From positions 186,001-250,000 of the forward strand of contig JAEZMV010000018.1 in the NCBI GenBank assembly GCA_023414875.1: 64,000 nucleotides of DNA, given 5' to 3'. The notes beneath the pieces were generated by a model. That model did not search any database and was not told where the DNA came from. It saw nothing but the letters and a program-made list of their open reading frames with translations. This DNA is from Bacillota bacterium (GTDB lineage: Bacteria; Bacillota; Clostridia; Lachnospirales; Lachnospiraceae). Below, in pieces: positions 23,476 through 32,348 of this stretch (positions are counted from its first letter, which is position 1; each line of letters begins with the position of its first letter). The translations under genes were made by a program, and so were the position numbers.

Positions 23476-24954
23476 TTATGCGAAAGGATTTTCAGTCTTA
23501 TAAAGCATGCTCTTTGGCTGGTTGAAGCCGATATCTGTTACATCAAGATATTTAAACAGATCAAACAGTGATTTTCCAAAGTGACCAAAAGCTACCGCAC
23601 CATGATGAGGATAATTCTTTTCGATTAATACGTGGCGATAAAAACGTCCCATTTCGGAAATTGCAAAGATACCAATCGCACCAAAGGAACGGGTTGCTAC
23701 AGGCAGAACTTCACCTTCAGCTACATATGCACGTAAATTGGCATCAGCGGTACTCTGAAGACGGAAGAAGGTAATCTTTCCGGGGATGATATCGCCCTCC
23801 AGTGTTCCACGGGTAATGTTAGGCTCCTGGTCAGGTTCTAAAGCTCTTGCCATGATTTTTTGGTGTTTCATAGAGGAAGTACCTAATTTACAGATTGCTG
23901 TATTTCCGCAGTGGAAGCCCATAAAAGTATCCTTAATGTCATATTGATAGTTGCCTTTTATCTCAGCCTGATACATATCCTTTGGAACTGTATTGTTAAT
24001 GTCAAGTAAAGTAACGGCATCTTCGCTGATACAGGTGCCGATGTATTCGCTAAGAGCACCGTAGATATCCACTTCACAGGCTACAGGGAAGCCTTTCGCT
24101 GTTAAGCGGCTATTAACATAACAGGGTACAAAACCAAATTGAGTTTGGAAGGAAGGCCAACATTTGTTAGCAAAAGCCACATATTCTCTGGCACCCTTAT
24201 GAGCCTCAGCCCAATCAAGTAGAGTGATTTCATATTGAGCTAATTTAGGAAGGATACCGGGCATCTGATTACCTGCACCTAATTCCTGCTCCATGCTCTT
24301 AATTACCTCAGGGATACGCGGGTCATTGGCATGATCATTAAATGCTGCATATAAGTCAAGCTCTGAATTCTCCTCGATTTCAACCCCAAGATTATAAAGC
24401 TGTTGAATTGGTGCGTTACATGCTAGGAAATCCTGAGGTCGCGGACCAAAGGATATAATTTTCAGGTTACGAAGTCCAATGATTGCTCTTGCTACAGGAA
24501 CAAATTCCTCAATCATATCAGCAACCTCATCAGGATTGCCAACGGGGTATTCCGGTATGTATGCTTTAATTCCTCTGATTTTTAAGTTATAGCTGGCATT
24601 GAGCATACCGCAATATGCATCACCTCTGCCATCAAGCAAATCATCTCCGCTCTCTTCAGCAGCAGCCACGAACATAACTGGTCCGTCAAAGTATTTCGCT
24701 AATAAGGTTTCTGATGTTTCCGGTCCAAAATTGCCAAGGTATACAACAAGTGCATTACACCCGGCTTCCTTTACCTCTGATAAAGCTTTTTTCATATGAA
24801 GCTCATTCTCAACGGTGGTAGAGCATTCGAAAATCTCTCCAAGCTTCTTTTCATAGGCTGCAACTACGGCCTTTCTTCTTTTTACTGATAATTCCATAGG
24901 AAAGCAATCTCTGCTTACCGCAATAATACCAAGCTTTACTTTAGGTATATTCAT
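23476..24954 (-). CDS. L-fucose/L-arabinose isomerase family protein
   Basis: 492 residues, GGAGG before ATG 24954. The N-terminal domain (LGIIAVSRDCFPMELSVKRR) and the central domain (VVYLGNFGPETSE, SFGPRPQDFLACNAPIQQLY) follow the fucose/arabinose isomerase fold. CEVDIYGALSEYIG and DINNT supply the metal-binding Glu and Asp, and MGFHCGNTA the His. Such enzymes interconvert aldoses and ketoses with Mn2+. Which sugar is used here cannot be read from the sequence; no kinase or aldolase is adjacent. It precedes lgt, probably by chance. The upstream gap is very AT-rich, with candidate promoter boxes. Confidence 0.87.
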   Translation of the reverse strand: MNIPKVKLGIIAVSRDCFPMELSVKRRKAVVAAYEKKLGEIFECSTTVENELHMKKALSEVKEAGCNALVVYLGNFGPETSETLLAKYFDGPVMFVAAAEESGDDLLDGRGDAYCGMLNASYNLKIRGIKAYIPEYPVGNPDEVADMIEEFVPVARAIIGLRNLKIISFGPRPQDFLACNAPIQQLYNLGVEIEENSELDLYAAFNDHANDPRIPEVIKSMEQELGAGNQMPGILPKLAQYEITLLDWAEAHKGAREYVAFANKCWPSFQTQFGFVPCYVNSRLTAKGFPVACEVDIYGALSEYIGTCISEDAVTLLDINNTVPKDMYQAEIKGNYQYDIKDTFMGFHCGNTAICKLGTSSMKHQKIMARALEPDQEPNITRGTLEGDIIPGKITFFRLQSTADANLRAYVAEGEVLPVATRSFGAIGIFAISEMGRFYRHVLIEKNYPHHGAVAFGHFGKSLFDLFKYLDVTDIGFNQPKSMLYKTENPFA

Positions 24955-25150
24955 TATAAATCCTCCTACATATTAAATTATAATATTTCTTTTATTATTA
25001 TAATGTTTTCTTTTAGTTCAGTCAATTAATTATATTGTGATTTGATAGAGATTTAGTAGTAAATTTGATATTTATTGCGTTCGGATAACAATATATGAAC
25101 GTATATGTATAGAATTTACATAAAATGTCATTCACGAATACAAAACTTAG

Positions 25151-25179
25151 TTGAAGAAATATTTAAACTATGGTAGGAT
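25151..25179 (+). promoter_or_regulatory. Promoter of the first DUF4190 gene
   Basis: TTGAAG (25151-25156), 17 bases, TAGGAT (25174-25179). The same boxes and the AAACTATG spacer text recur upstream of the second copy. Confidence 0.65.
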
Positions 25180-25217
25180 TGTTTTGGTAAATAGGAAATT
25201 ATCAGTGGGAGGATATT

Positions 25218-25769
25218 ATGGGTGATTTTAATAATCCATATGAAAGCAACAACCAGCAAGCGAAACATCAAAATGTAGATAATTCTCAGAACCAGCAGAC
25301 TCAATATAATCAGCAGCAAAATAATCTGCCACAAAATAACCGAAATTTAAATAACAGTCCGCAGTTCCAACAGCCTCAATACAATCAAATCAATAATGAT
25401 CAGTATCAGTGTCCACAATATATCCAGCCGCAATATAAAGGGCAGTCTCAATACCAGCAGCCCTACAACCAATATCAAATGCCTAGTCAGCCTAATTACG
25501 GAATGGCAGTGGCTTCAATGATATGCGGTATCGTAAGTATTATTTTTAACTGCTGCCTCTGGTATATTTCTTTACCGGCAGCAATTGTAAGCTTTATACT
25601 TGGGATTTTAAGTATTAAAAATAAATACGGTGGGAAAGGTATGGCAATCGCAGGTATTGTCTTATCAAGTATAGTGCTTTTTGCTTTTGTTCTTTTTATT
25701 ATTGGATGTAGCTTTATAACTGTATTTTGGAGCGAGTTGTTTCAAGAACTTAATTCAAATTATATTTAA
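25218..25769 (+). CDS. DUF4190 membrane protein with Gln/Asn-rich N-terminus (copy 1)
   Basis: 183 residues, GGGAGG before ATG 25218. Residues 1-95 are low-complexity Gln, Asn, Pro and Tyr with QPQYN-type repeats (cytosolic, probably disordered). Residues about 96-165 form a DUF4190 domain with two membrane helices: MAVASMICGIVSIIFNCCLW, then GILSIKNKYGGKGMAIAGIV between them. Function unknown; proteins of this type often sit near DUF2752 genes, as here. A close tandem copy follows at 25986. Confidence 0.88.
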   Translation: MGDFNNPYESNNQQAKHQNVDNSQNQQTQYNQQQNNLPQNNRNLNNSPQFQQPQYNQINNDQYQCPQYIQPQYKGQSQYQQPYNQYQMPSQPNYGMAVASMICGIVSIIFNCCLWYISLPAAIVSFILGILSIKNKYGGKGMAIAGIVLSSIVLFAFVLFIIGCSFITVFWSELFQELNSNYI

Positions 25770-25910
25770 ATTTTTATTATTGTCCATACTTTCGATTGAA
25801 TGTGAATTGATATGTTTGCCATATGAAAGATTGATACATAATGTATACGGATATGTAAAAGATAATAATAATAGACCGGTAGATTCAATGGAAATATTTT
25901 GTTATATTTC

Positions 25911-25939
25911 TTGAAGTATGTCTCAAACTATGTTAGGAT
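25911..25939 (+). promoter_or_regulatory. Promoter of the second DUF4190 gene
   Basis: TTGAAG (25911-25916), 17 bases, TAGGAT (25934-25939), the same as for copy 1, so the duplication included the promoter. Confidence 0.65.
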
Positions 25940-25985
25940 AAATTAAGCAATAAAACTTATACTTATCTTTTAAGGGGGTACACTC

Positions 25986-26486
25986 ATGGGAGATTTTAAC
26001 AATCCAAACGAAAATAATGGTAATCAACAGCCGTATAATCCTAATACGGATCAGTCACAGCCTCAGTACCAGCAACCAACTTACCAACAGCCTCAATATC
26101 AGCAGCCTCAATACGGTGGTCAGTCACAATATAACCAGCCTAATACGACTCAGGGACAGTATCAGCAACCATACACTCAATACCAACAGCCGATTGAAAA
26201 GAAGAACAATGCTATGTCAATCGCATCTATGGTATGCGGTATTGTTAGCTTAGTCAGCAGCTGCTGTGTTTATCTGTCAGTTCCATTAGCAGTTGTTGGT
26301 TTGATTTTAGGTATTCTCAGTATTAAGAATAAGAATGATGGAAAGGGTATGGCTATTGCCGGTATCATTCTTTCCGGTATTACATTATTTTTAGTTTTAA
26401 TCATCATCATTGCTTGTGTGGCATTCCCTGATGCATGGAATGAATTATTAAATGATTATAATTGGGATTCTTATTATAATTATTAG
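25986..26486 (+). CDS. DUF4190 membrane protein with Gln-rich N-terminus (copy 2)
   Basis: 166 residues, AGGGGG before ATG 25986. Begins MGDFNNPNENNGNQQPYNPN; the tail-like N-terminus is built of YQQPQYQQP repeats (residues 25-75). Two membrane helices follow in a DUF4190 domain (MSIASMVCGIVSLVSSCCVY, GILSIKNKNDGKGMAIAGII). It is clearly a tandem duplicate of the gene at 25218. Separate promoter and terminator. Role unknown. Confidence 0.88.
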   Translation: MGDFNNPNENNGNQQPYNPNTDQSQPQYQQPTYQQPQYQQPQYGGQSQYNQPNTTQGQYQQPYTQYQQPIEKKNNAMSIASMVCGIVSLVSSCCVYLSVPLAVVGLILGILSIKNKNDGKGMAIAGIILSGITLFLVLIIIIACVAFPDAWNELLNDYNWDSYYNY

Positions 26487-26505
26487 AATTTTATGATATT
26501 AGAAT

Positions 26506-26545
26506 AAAAAAGCTAATGGAAAGCAATTTCCATTAGCTTTTTATT
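26506..26545 (+). terminator. Terminator after the DUF4190 pair
   Basis: AAAAAGCTAATGGAAA pairs with TTTCCATTAGCTTTTT around a GCAA loop, with T-rich flanks on both sides, so it may serve the convergent gene also. Confidence 0.85.
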
Positions 26546-26596
26546 CGTTTGCCCACCATGGGGGGGCAATTAGGCAGCAAGCTTTGGAAGTGTCAA

Positions 26597-27004
26597 CTAG
26601 CTGACACTAATTGGCGGTGTTAAATAAGGGAAAAAATTACGGACTATTAGATAAAGGACGAGTAAGATGATAAGGGTTAAATAAAAGCTGAATTTTCTCG
26701 GTAAAAGACGAATGTGTTTTCCGAAGCTTTTGGTTACCAATTCAATATATAACAAAGTGGATAATATAATTAATATCATTGGTTCAACATTATATCGAAG
26801 AGAAGAGAGAATATCACCATTGATAAGAGCCTTAACACTACGCGTATTTCCACATGCAGGACAATAAAGATCAAATAAGGAATAAAAAGGACATGTGGGT
26901 AATTGTGACAAATAATGAAAAATAGAATCATGAACTAAGTATATTAGAAGAACTATAATAGGAATTAGGATTGTTAACAGCTTTAATTTGGTTTGACTTT
27001 TCAT
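26597..27004 (-). CDS. DUF2752 membrane protein
   Basis: 135 residues from ATG 27004. Three hydrophobic helices (residues 8-28, about 70-95 and 105-125). Between the first and second is CPFYSLFDLYCPACGNTRSV, the CPxCGxTR signature of DUF2752, followed by LINGDILSSLRYN. No enzymatic role is established. Convergent with, and adjacent to, the two DUF4190 genes, a pairing seen in other Firmicutes. A ribosome site is poor (only GGAGTATTAAAA). Confidence 0.85.
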   Translation of the reverse strand: MKSQTKLKLLTILIPIIVLLIYLVHDSIFHYLSQLPTCPFYSLFDLYCPACGNTRSVKALINGDILSSLRYNVEPMILIILSTLLYIELVTKSFGKHIRLLPRKFSFYLTLIILLVLYLIVRNFFPYLTPPISVS

Positions 27005-27114
27005 TTTTAATACTCCGTTTCCCGGGTGATATTTTAACTTTAACAGTATAACATAATAATTTTATTACTGGAAGTAATAAGTAATAAACTTGTCAATCTA
27101 TGCGTCTTCCTTGT

Positions 27115-27224
27115 TACTGTTCACACACTAACTAAGGTACAGATATGATTTCGATAAATGATTCCGAAGCGGAGCCGCTTTCGCTTAGTCGCATTAGCCG
27201 AATTTCTGGTAGGTGTGAACAGTA
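27115..27224. repeat. Hairpin repeat with TACTGTTCACAC ends
   Basis: Perfect 12-bp inverted termini, TACTGTTCACAC at 27115-27126 and GTGTGAACAGTA at 27213-27224, around about 86 bases with an AAGCGGAGCCGCTTTCGCTT inner stem. The following 120 bases hold two near-identical ATTATAATCTCC tracts. A plus-strand open frame here (27158-27388) has no ribosome site and is not supported. Confidence 0.6.
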
Positions 27225-27421
27225 GCGCTTCCTTAAAGCGCTACATGCTTACGAAATATTGTTGGGAGAGTTTGATGCCAGAATCAAATTATAATCTCCC
27301 GAGATTTAAATATTATAATCTCCAGAGAGCTTATATACTGAGATATAAATTACTTGTGGTGTTAAAGGGAATGAGATATAATAAGTAAAAATTATACACG
27401 GACCCCAAAACAACAGTCAAA

Positions 27422-27459
27422 ATCACATAATCAAACGTAATTTGAACCTATTATGTGAT
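27422..27459 (+). promoter_or_regulatory. Dyad upstream of the homocysteine methyltransferase-MTHFR gene
   Basis: ATCACATAAT (27422-27431) and ATTATGTGAT (27450-27459) are perfectly inverted, 25 bases before the chosen start. An operator or a leader hairpin is possible. No S-box (SAM) riboswitch consensus is visible upstream. Confidence 0.45.
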
Positions 27460-27483
27460 ACAGATACATTGAGGATGAATATT

Positions 27484-29289
27484 ATGACAATTCAGAAGTA
27501 TTTAAAAGAATATAGATTGATACCGGATGGAGCCATGGGAACTTATTATTCCACCATTGTAAACCGACCAGGAGAGGTATCAGAATATGCGAACCTATCT
27601 GCTCCAGATACTATAAAACAAATTCATAAGGAATATATCGCTGCAGGAGCAAGATTGCTTCGAAGCAATACCTTTGCAGCAAACAGAGCAGTACTTCATA
27701 TGGATGAGAAAGAACAAAGATTACTAATCGAGGCGGCATGTCAAATTGCGAAAATGGCCGTCAACGAATCAAGAGCTGAGGGTGTTGCAGATATGCCAGT
27801 TTGGATTTTAGGTGATATCGGGCCCATACCGGAGAATGCTGATACCAATGAAGATGAAATTCTGGATGAATATCTAATGATGTGTGATGTATTTATTGAA
27901 CGAGGAATGGATGGTATCCATTTTGAAACCTTCTCAAATCCTCATTACATTGAGAAACTAGTTCCATATATTAAAGAAAAGAATAAAAATATGTTTGTAT
28001 TGGCAACCTTTTCTGTCAATAAAAACGGTTATACCTCAGCCGGTATCAGTGCATCCCGTATTCTGGAAAAGTTAAATCAAATCGAAGGAATTGATGGTTG
28101 TGGTTTGAACTGTGGAATCGGCTCAGGTCATATGTACCAAATTCTAAAAAAGTTAAATCTACCGGAGAATAAATTCATCTATGCTGCACCGAATGCAGGA
28201 TATCCGGAACAAATGCAAAGCCGCATGGTGTTTATGGATAATGCCAATTATTTTTCCCGTAATATGAAACAGATTGCTGAATTGGGTGTGGATATACTTG
28301 GAGGCTGCTGTGGAACGACGCCGGAATATACAGCTAATCTTATCAAGGCTATTAATGTAAATGATGATATCACAGTACGGAGTGATAACACCATTCATTC
28401 TGACCAGGTGATCCGTCCGATTACGGAAAATGATTTTTATAGACAATTTCAGAGTGGAAAAAAGGTGATTGCCGTAGAGCTTGATCCACCTTACAATGCT
28501 GATATTGAACAGGTTATAGAGTGTGCTCATAAACTAAAAACCAGCGGAGCTGATGTTATTACCTTTGCGGATTCTCCGATGGGACGAAGCAGGGTGGATT
28601 CCATTTTAATGAGTATCAAAATATCGGAGGAGACCGGGTTAAAGGTTATGCCACATATATGCTGCCGTGACCGTAATATGATTTCTATGCGCTCAACTCT
28701 TTTGGGAGCATATATTCATGGAATCAGAAATCTTTTGATTGTAACCGGTGATCCGGTACCTGGAGAAAGTAGGGTTAGTACGACCGGTGTATTTGATTAT
28801 AATTCAATGCAGCTGATGAATTATGTTAAGGAAATGAATATCGAGCATTTTGGGAAAGATCCTATCTGCTATGGAGGTGCTCTGAATCATAACAGAGGAA
28901 GTGTTGATAAGGTGGTAGAACGGATGCAGCGAAAGATAGCAGCTGGTGCAAGCTACTTTTTAACACAACCGATTTATTCGCTTGAGGATGTTGAAAGGAT
29001 AAAAAGGATAAAAGAGAAAATCAATACTAAAATACTGTGTGGAATTATGCCATTGGTTAGCTACCGTAATGCTTGCTTTATAAAAAATGAAATCAGTGGT
29101 ATCCATGTGCCAGAAGAGATTGTTAACCGTTATCGCCCTGATATGTCTCGGGAAGAGGCGGAAAATGTAGGAGCCTCCATCGCCAGAGATGTGATGAAGC
29201 TACTCGATCCGGTCGCTGACGGTTATTATTTTATGCTACCCTTTAACCGAGTAAGTTTAATGGATAAAATACTAAAATATAATTTATGA
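27484..29289 (+). CDS. Homocysteine S-methyltransferase / methylenetetrahydrofolate reductase fusion
   Basis: 601 residues with start ATG 27484, 9 bases after GAGG. Residues 1-290 form a homocysteine S-methyltransferase domain: LIPDGAMGTYY, then the three zinc Cys in GLNCGIGSG and GGCCGTTP. Residues about 305-600 form an MTHFR TIM barrel (VIAVELDPPYNADIEQVIEC, LIVTGDPVPGESR, GASYFLTQPIYSLEDVE) for making methyl-tetrahydrofolate with reduced flavin. The arrangement equals Bacillus YitJ. It would supply methyl-THF to metH immediately downstream, so both probably serve methionine synthesis. Confidence 0.93.
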   Translation: MTIQKYLKEYRLIPDGAMGTYYSTIVNRPGEVSEYANLSAPDTIKQIHKEYIAAGARLLRSNTFAANRAVLHMDEKEQRLLIEAACQIAKMAVNESRAEGVADMPVWILGDIGPIPENADTNEDEILDEYLMMCDVFIERGMDGIHFETFSNPHYIEKLVPYIKEKNKNMFVLATFSVNKNGYTSAGISASRILEKLNQIEGIDGCGLNCGIGSGHMYQILKKLNLPENKFIYAAPNAGYPEQMQSRMVFMDNANYFSRNMKQIAELGVDILGGCCGTTPEYTANLIKAINVNDDITVRSDNTIHSDQVIRPITENDFYRQFQSGKKVIAVELDPPYNADIEQVIECAHKLKTSGADVITFADSPMGRSRVDSILMSIKISEETGLKVMPHICCRDRNMISMRSTLLGAYIHGIRNLLIVTGDPVPGESRVSTTGVFDYNSMQLMNYVKEMNIEHFGKDPICYGGALNHNRGSVDKVVERMQRKIAAGASYFLTQPIYSLEDVERIKRIKEKINTKILCGIMPLVSYRNACFIKNEISGIHVPEEIVNRYRPDMSREEAENVGASIARDVMKLLDPVADGYYFMLPFNRVSLMDKILKYNL

Positions 29290-29290
29290 T

Positions 29291-29568
29291 AGGATTTGAG
29301 AGTCAAAAGGTCACCTACATTGTAGCCTTCTTAAATTTGCACAATAATGATCTTAATCATGTGATGCAATAACTCATTCATTCGCAACACGCTTTCGCTT
29401 GGATGAAGTACGTAGTGGTACATAAGGTCCTAAAATACAGGACCTAAGTACCAACGACTTCATACAGTTACTCATTGAATGAGTGACTGCATAACATTAA
29501 TCAAGTTTAATTTTATGTACAAATTTACGAAGCCATGTTGACAGTAGACCTTTTGACACGCTAATCCT
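29291..29568. repeat. 278-bp imperfect inverted-repeat element
   Basis: Outer arms start directly after the upstream stop codon: AGGATT...GTCAAAAGGTC (29291-29312) and GACCTTTTGAC...AATCCT (29547-29568) match at 18 of 21 positions. Further paired blocks run inward (AAATTTG at about 29333 with CAAATTT at 29519, ACTCATTCATT near 29371 with its partner near 29475). The centre is a hairpin AGGTCCT/AGGACCT. No frame is coded. It probably folds into a long RNA hairpin between the two met genes. Confidence 0.65.
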
Positions 29569-29583
29569 AATAATTTATAATTA

Positions 29584-29614
29584 TGGAGGGAAACCTCCAA
29601 AATAATTGGAGGTT
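29584..29614 (+). promoter_or_regulatory. SD / anti-SD / SD switch-like leader of metH
   Basis: AACCTCCAA (29592-29600) is perfectly complementary to TTGGAGGTT (29606-29614), which contains the metH ribosome site. It can instead pair with TGGAGG (29584-29589) just upstream. The two hairpins exclude each other, so the site could be masked or freed. No ligand-binding domain is recognised. Confidence 0.5.
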
Positions 29615-29621
29615 GGGATAA

Positions 29622-32144
29622 ATGACGAAAAAAGAATTTTTGGAATTAACGCAATCGAGAATTACTTTTGTAGATGGAGCAACCGGAAGTAATTTGCAAA
29701 AAAGGGGTATGCCTACAGGGGTTAGTCCGGAGGAATGGATGCTTCAAAATCCTCAAGTGTTAATTGACCTTCAGTGTGAGTTTCTGGAGGCGGGTTCAGA
29801 TATTCTGTTTGCACCTACATTTACTGCAAATCGCATTAAATTGGCAGAATACGGTCTGGAAAAACGGACACGGGAAATTAATAAAGGTCTAGTTGAATTA
29901 TCAAAGGAAGCAATTAAAAAATATCAGACGAAGACAGGAAATTACAGAAAAGTATATATTGCAGCGGATATTACCATGACAGGCGTTCAGATTCAACCGG
30001 TAGGTAATTTTTCCTTTGAAGAACTGGTTGAGGTATATAAGGAGCAGATGAATTATATCCTTCCTGAAGGAGTTGACCTGATTGTCGTTGAAACAATGAT
30101 GAGTCTACAGGAATGCAGAGCTGCGCTTCTTGCTATCAAGGAAATGTGTGATCTTCCTGTAATTATATCGTTAACATTTAGTGAGAATAACAGAACTATA
30201 TATGGTACGGACCCAAAGACAGCTGTTATTGTTATGCAGAGCATGGGTGCGGATGCTGTTGGAGTAAATTGCTCAACCGGTCCTGAAAAAATGGTTGAGA
30301 TTATCCGAGAAATGAAGAAGTATGCTTATGTACCTCTTATGGCTAAACCAAATGCCGGTATTCCAAAGCTGATTAATGGTCAGACGGTATTTCCAATGGA
30401 AGCTGATGAATTTGCATTTGAAATGATTAAGATTGTAGAGGCCGGAGCTAACCTTGTCGGTGGCTGCTGTGGATCAACCCCGAAGCATATAAATCAATTA
30501 TATGAAACAGTGAAGGATAAAGAGTCGAAGCCATTTCATGCAAAACATATCAGGGCGTTAACCACTGAAAGCAATACGCTCGAAATTCCACTGGATGGAC
30601 GCTTTATGATTGTAGGGGAAAGGATTAACCCCACCGGTAAAAAAGCGTTGCAGGCAGAGCTCAGGGAAGGAAAGTTTACAATGGTATCCCAGATGTCTGA
30701 AGAACAGGCAGAGCTTGGTGCCACTATTCTTGATGTTAATGTTGGTATGAATGGCATCAACGAAAAGGAGGTTATGCTGCAGGTGATGCAGGAAGCATTA
30801 AGGTCTGGGGAACTTCCGCTATGTATTGATTCCAGTAACGTTGAAGTCATAGAAGCAGCTTTAAGATTATATCCCGGAAGAGCTTTGATTAATTCAATAT
30901 CCCTTGAGACAGAAAAGTATGAGAAGCTGATTCCGATCGCTAAAAAATACGGGGCAATGTTCATCTTACTTCCTCTTTCTGAAAAAGGTCTTCCTAAGGA
31001 TATCAATGAGAAAAAGCAGATTATCCATAAGATTTTAGATAGAGCTTATAAATTGGGACTGGAGAAGGAAGACATTATCATTGATGGTCTCGTGAATACG
31101 GTAGGTGCGAATAAAAATGCGGCAATTGAAGCATTACAAACGATCCGTTATTGTAAGGAAGAGTTAGGAATTGCTACGATAGTAGGGTTATCAAATATTT
31201 CCTTTGGATTACCGGAACGGCAATTTGTGAATAGTACCTTTTTATCCTTTGCAATACAAGCAGGTCTGACGATGGCGATTGCTAATCCCTCCCAGGATCT
31301 TTTGGTTAATACTGCACTGGCAGCAGATTTGCTTAGAGGAATAGAGAATGCAGCAGAGAATTATATTGAGCGGGTTACCCAAAGACCCTCTGTTATCTCC
31401 GCGGCGCCAACAAGTACCTCCAACAACACATTTGCGGAACCAGAAATTAAGAAAGACTTAACAGAGAAAGGGAAAATTACGCAGACAGAATTTGAAGATC
31501 AAAGGGAGCTTGCGGATTATAAACGTTCTGTTTATGATGCAGTGGTAAAGGGAAATAAGAAGAATATTCTGGACTTAGTGCAAAAGGAATTAGAGATCGG
31601 AACCTTACCGGATATTTTAATTGAACATACACTGATTCCGGCGATCAATGAAGTTGGACGCTTATATGATAAACAGATTTATTTCCTTCCACAATTAATA
31701 AACGGAGCCGAGACTATGAAGATGGCAATTGATTATCTGGAACCGAAATTACAAAAAGGTGATCAAGAAAAGAGCAAGGGAACCATAGTGATCGCTACTG
31801 TATCCGGTGATATACATGATATTGGAAAAAATCTGGTTGCATTGATGCTGAAGAATTATGGATATCGTGTGATTGACCTTGGAAAAGATGTACCTGCAGA
31901 TAAAATTATTCAGACTGCAAAGGATGAGAATGCAGACATCATTGCTTTATCAGCGCTGATGACTACAACGATGGTAGAGATGAAGCATGTAATCGAGGTA
32001 GCAAAGGCAAAGGGAGTGACAGCTAGAATCATCATAGGAGGAGCAGTGATTACCGACAGTTACGCCGAAGAAATTGGTGCAGATGGTTATTCCTCCGATG
32101 CACAATCAGCAATTGCGCTGGTTAGAAGCTTGCTAGAAAAATAG
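29622..32144 (+). CDS. metH: Cobalamin-dependent methionine synthase, without reactivation domain
   Basis: 840 residues, against about 1200 for E. coli MetH. Domains in order: homocysteine-binding with zinc Cys (residues 10-300; VGVNCSTG, GGCCGSTP); pterin-binding methyl-THF barrel (about 325-590; FMIVGERINPTGKK, LDVNVG, IDSSN); then cap and B12-binding domains (about 640-840) with DIHDIGKN, where His binds the cobalt. The SAM-dependent activation domain is missing, as in many anaerobes, which need separate reactivation factors; none is in view. The upstream gene would provide methyl-THF. Confidence 0.96.
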   Translation: MTKKEFLELTQSRITFVDGATGSNLQKRGMPTGVSPEEWMLQNPQVLIDLQCEFLEAGSDILFAPTFTANRIKLAEYGLEKRTREINKGLVELSKEAIKKYQTKTGNYRKVYIAADITMTGVQIQPVGNFSFEELVEVYKEQMNYILPEGVDLIVVETMMSLQECRAALLAIKEMCDLPVIISLTFSENNRTIYGTDPKTAVIVMQSMGADAVGVNCSTGPEKMVEIIREMKKYAYVPLMAKPNAGIPKLINGQTVFPMEADEFAFEMIKIVEAGANLVGGCCGSTPKHINQLYETVKDKESKPFHAKHIRALTTESNTLEIPLDGRFMIVGERINPTGKKALQAELREGKFTMVSQMSEEQAELGATILDVNVGMNGINEKEVMLQVMQEALRSGELPLCIDSSNVEVIEAALRLYPGRALINSISLETEKYEKLIPIAKKYGAMFILLPLSEKGLPKDINEKKQIIHKILDRAYKLGLEKEDIIIDGLVNTVGANKNAAIEALQTIRYCKEELGIATIVGLSNISFGLPERQFVNSTFLSFAIQAGLTMAIANPSQDLLVNTALAADLLRGIENAAENYIERVTQRPSVISAAPTSTSNNTFAEPEIKKDLTEKGKITQTEFEDQRELADYKRSVYDAVVKGNKKNILDLVQKELEIGTLPDILIEHTLIPAINEVGRLYDKQIYFLPQLINGAETMKMAIDYLEPKLQKGDQEKSKGTIVIATVSGDIHDIGKNLVALMLKNYGYRVIDLGKDVPADKIIQTAKDENADIIALSALMTTTMVEMKHVIEVAKAKGVTARIIIGGAVITDSYAEEIGADGYSSDAQSAIALVRSLLEK

Positions 32145-32155
32145 TAATTTACCTT

Positions 32156-32211
32156 AAGTCAATAATAATTTATCGAAAAACGATAAACTTATGATTGACT
32201 TTTCTTTTTTT
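32156..32211 (+). terminator. Terminator of metH
   Basis: AAGTCAATAATAATTTATCG and its complement (one mismatch and one bulge) form a long stem with an AAAA loop, followed by TTCTTTTTTT. Confidence 0.85.
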
Positions 32212-32348
32212 GCATGATATATTATCGGTGAAAAGGAGAATTTAGGAAAACAAACACGTATTAAATTACACTTTAGGAGCAGTTTGTTAAGGATTTAAAT
32301 CTTCCTTTAAAGAATGTTTATGAATGTGGTGGAGGATAGTTATTTACT

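Noticed and set aside
27158..27388. 76-codon plus-strand frame
   Set aside because: It lies across the TACTGTTCACAC hairpin element, has no ribosome site and a composition unlike a protein.
27005..27483. SAM (S-box) riboswitch before the methionine genes
   Set aside because: No S-box consensus segments; only a repeat element and a 10-bp dyad are present.
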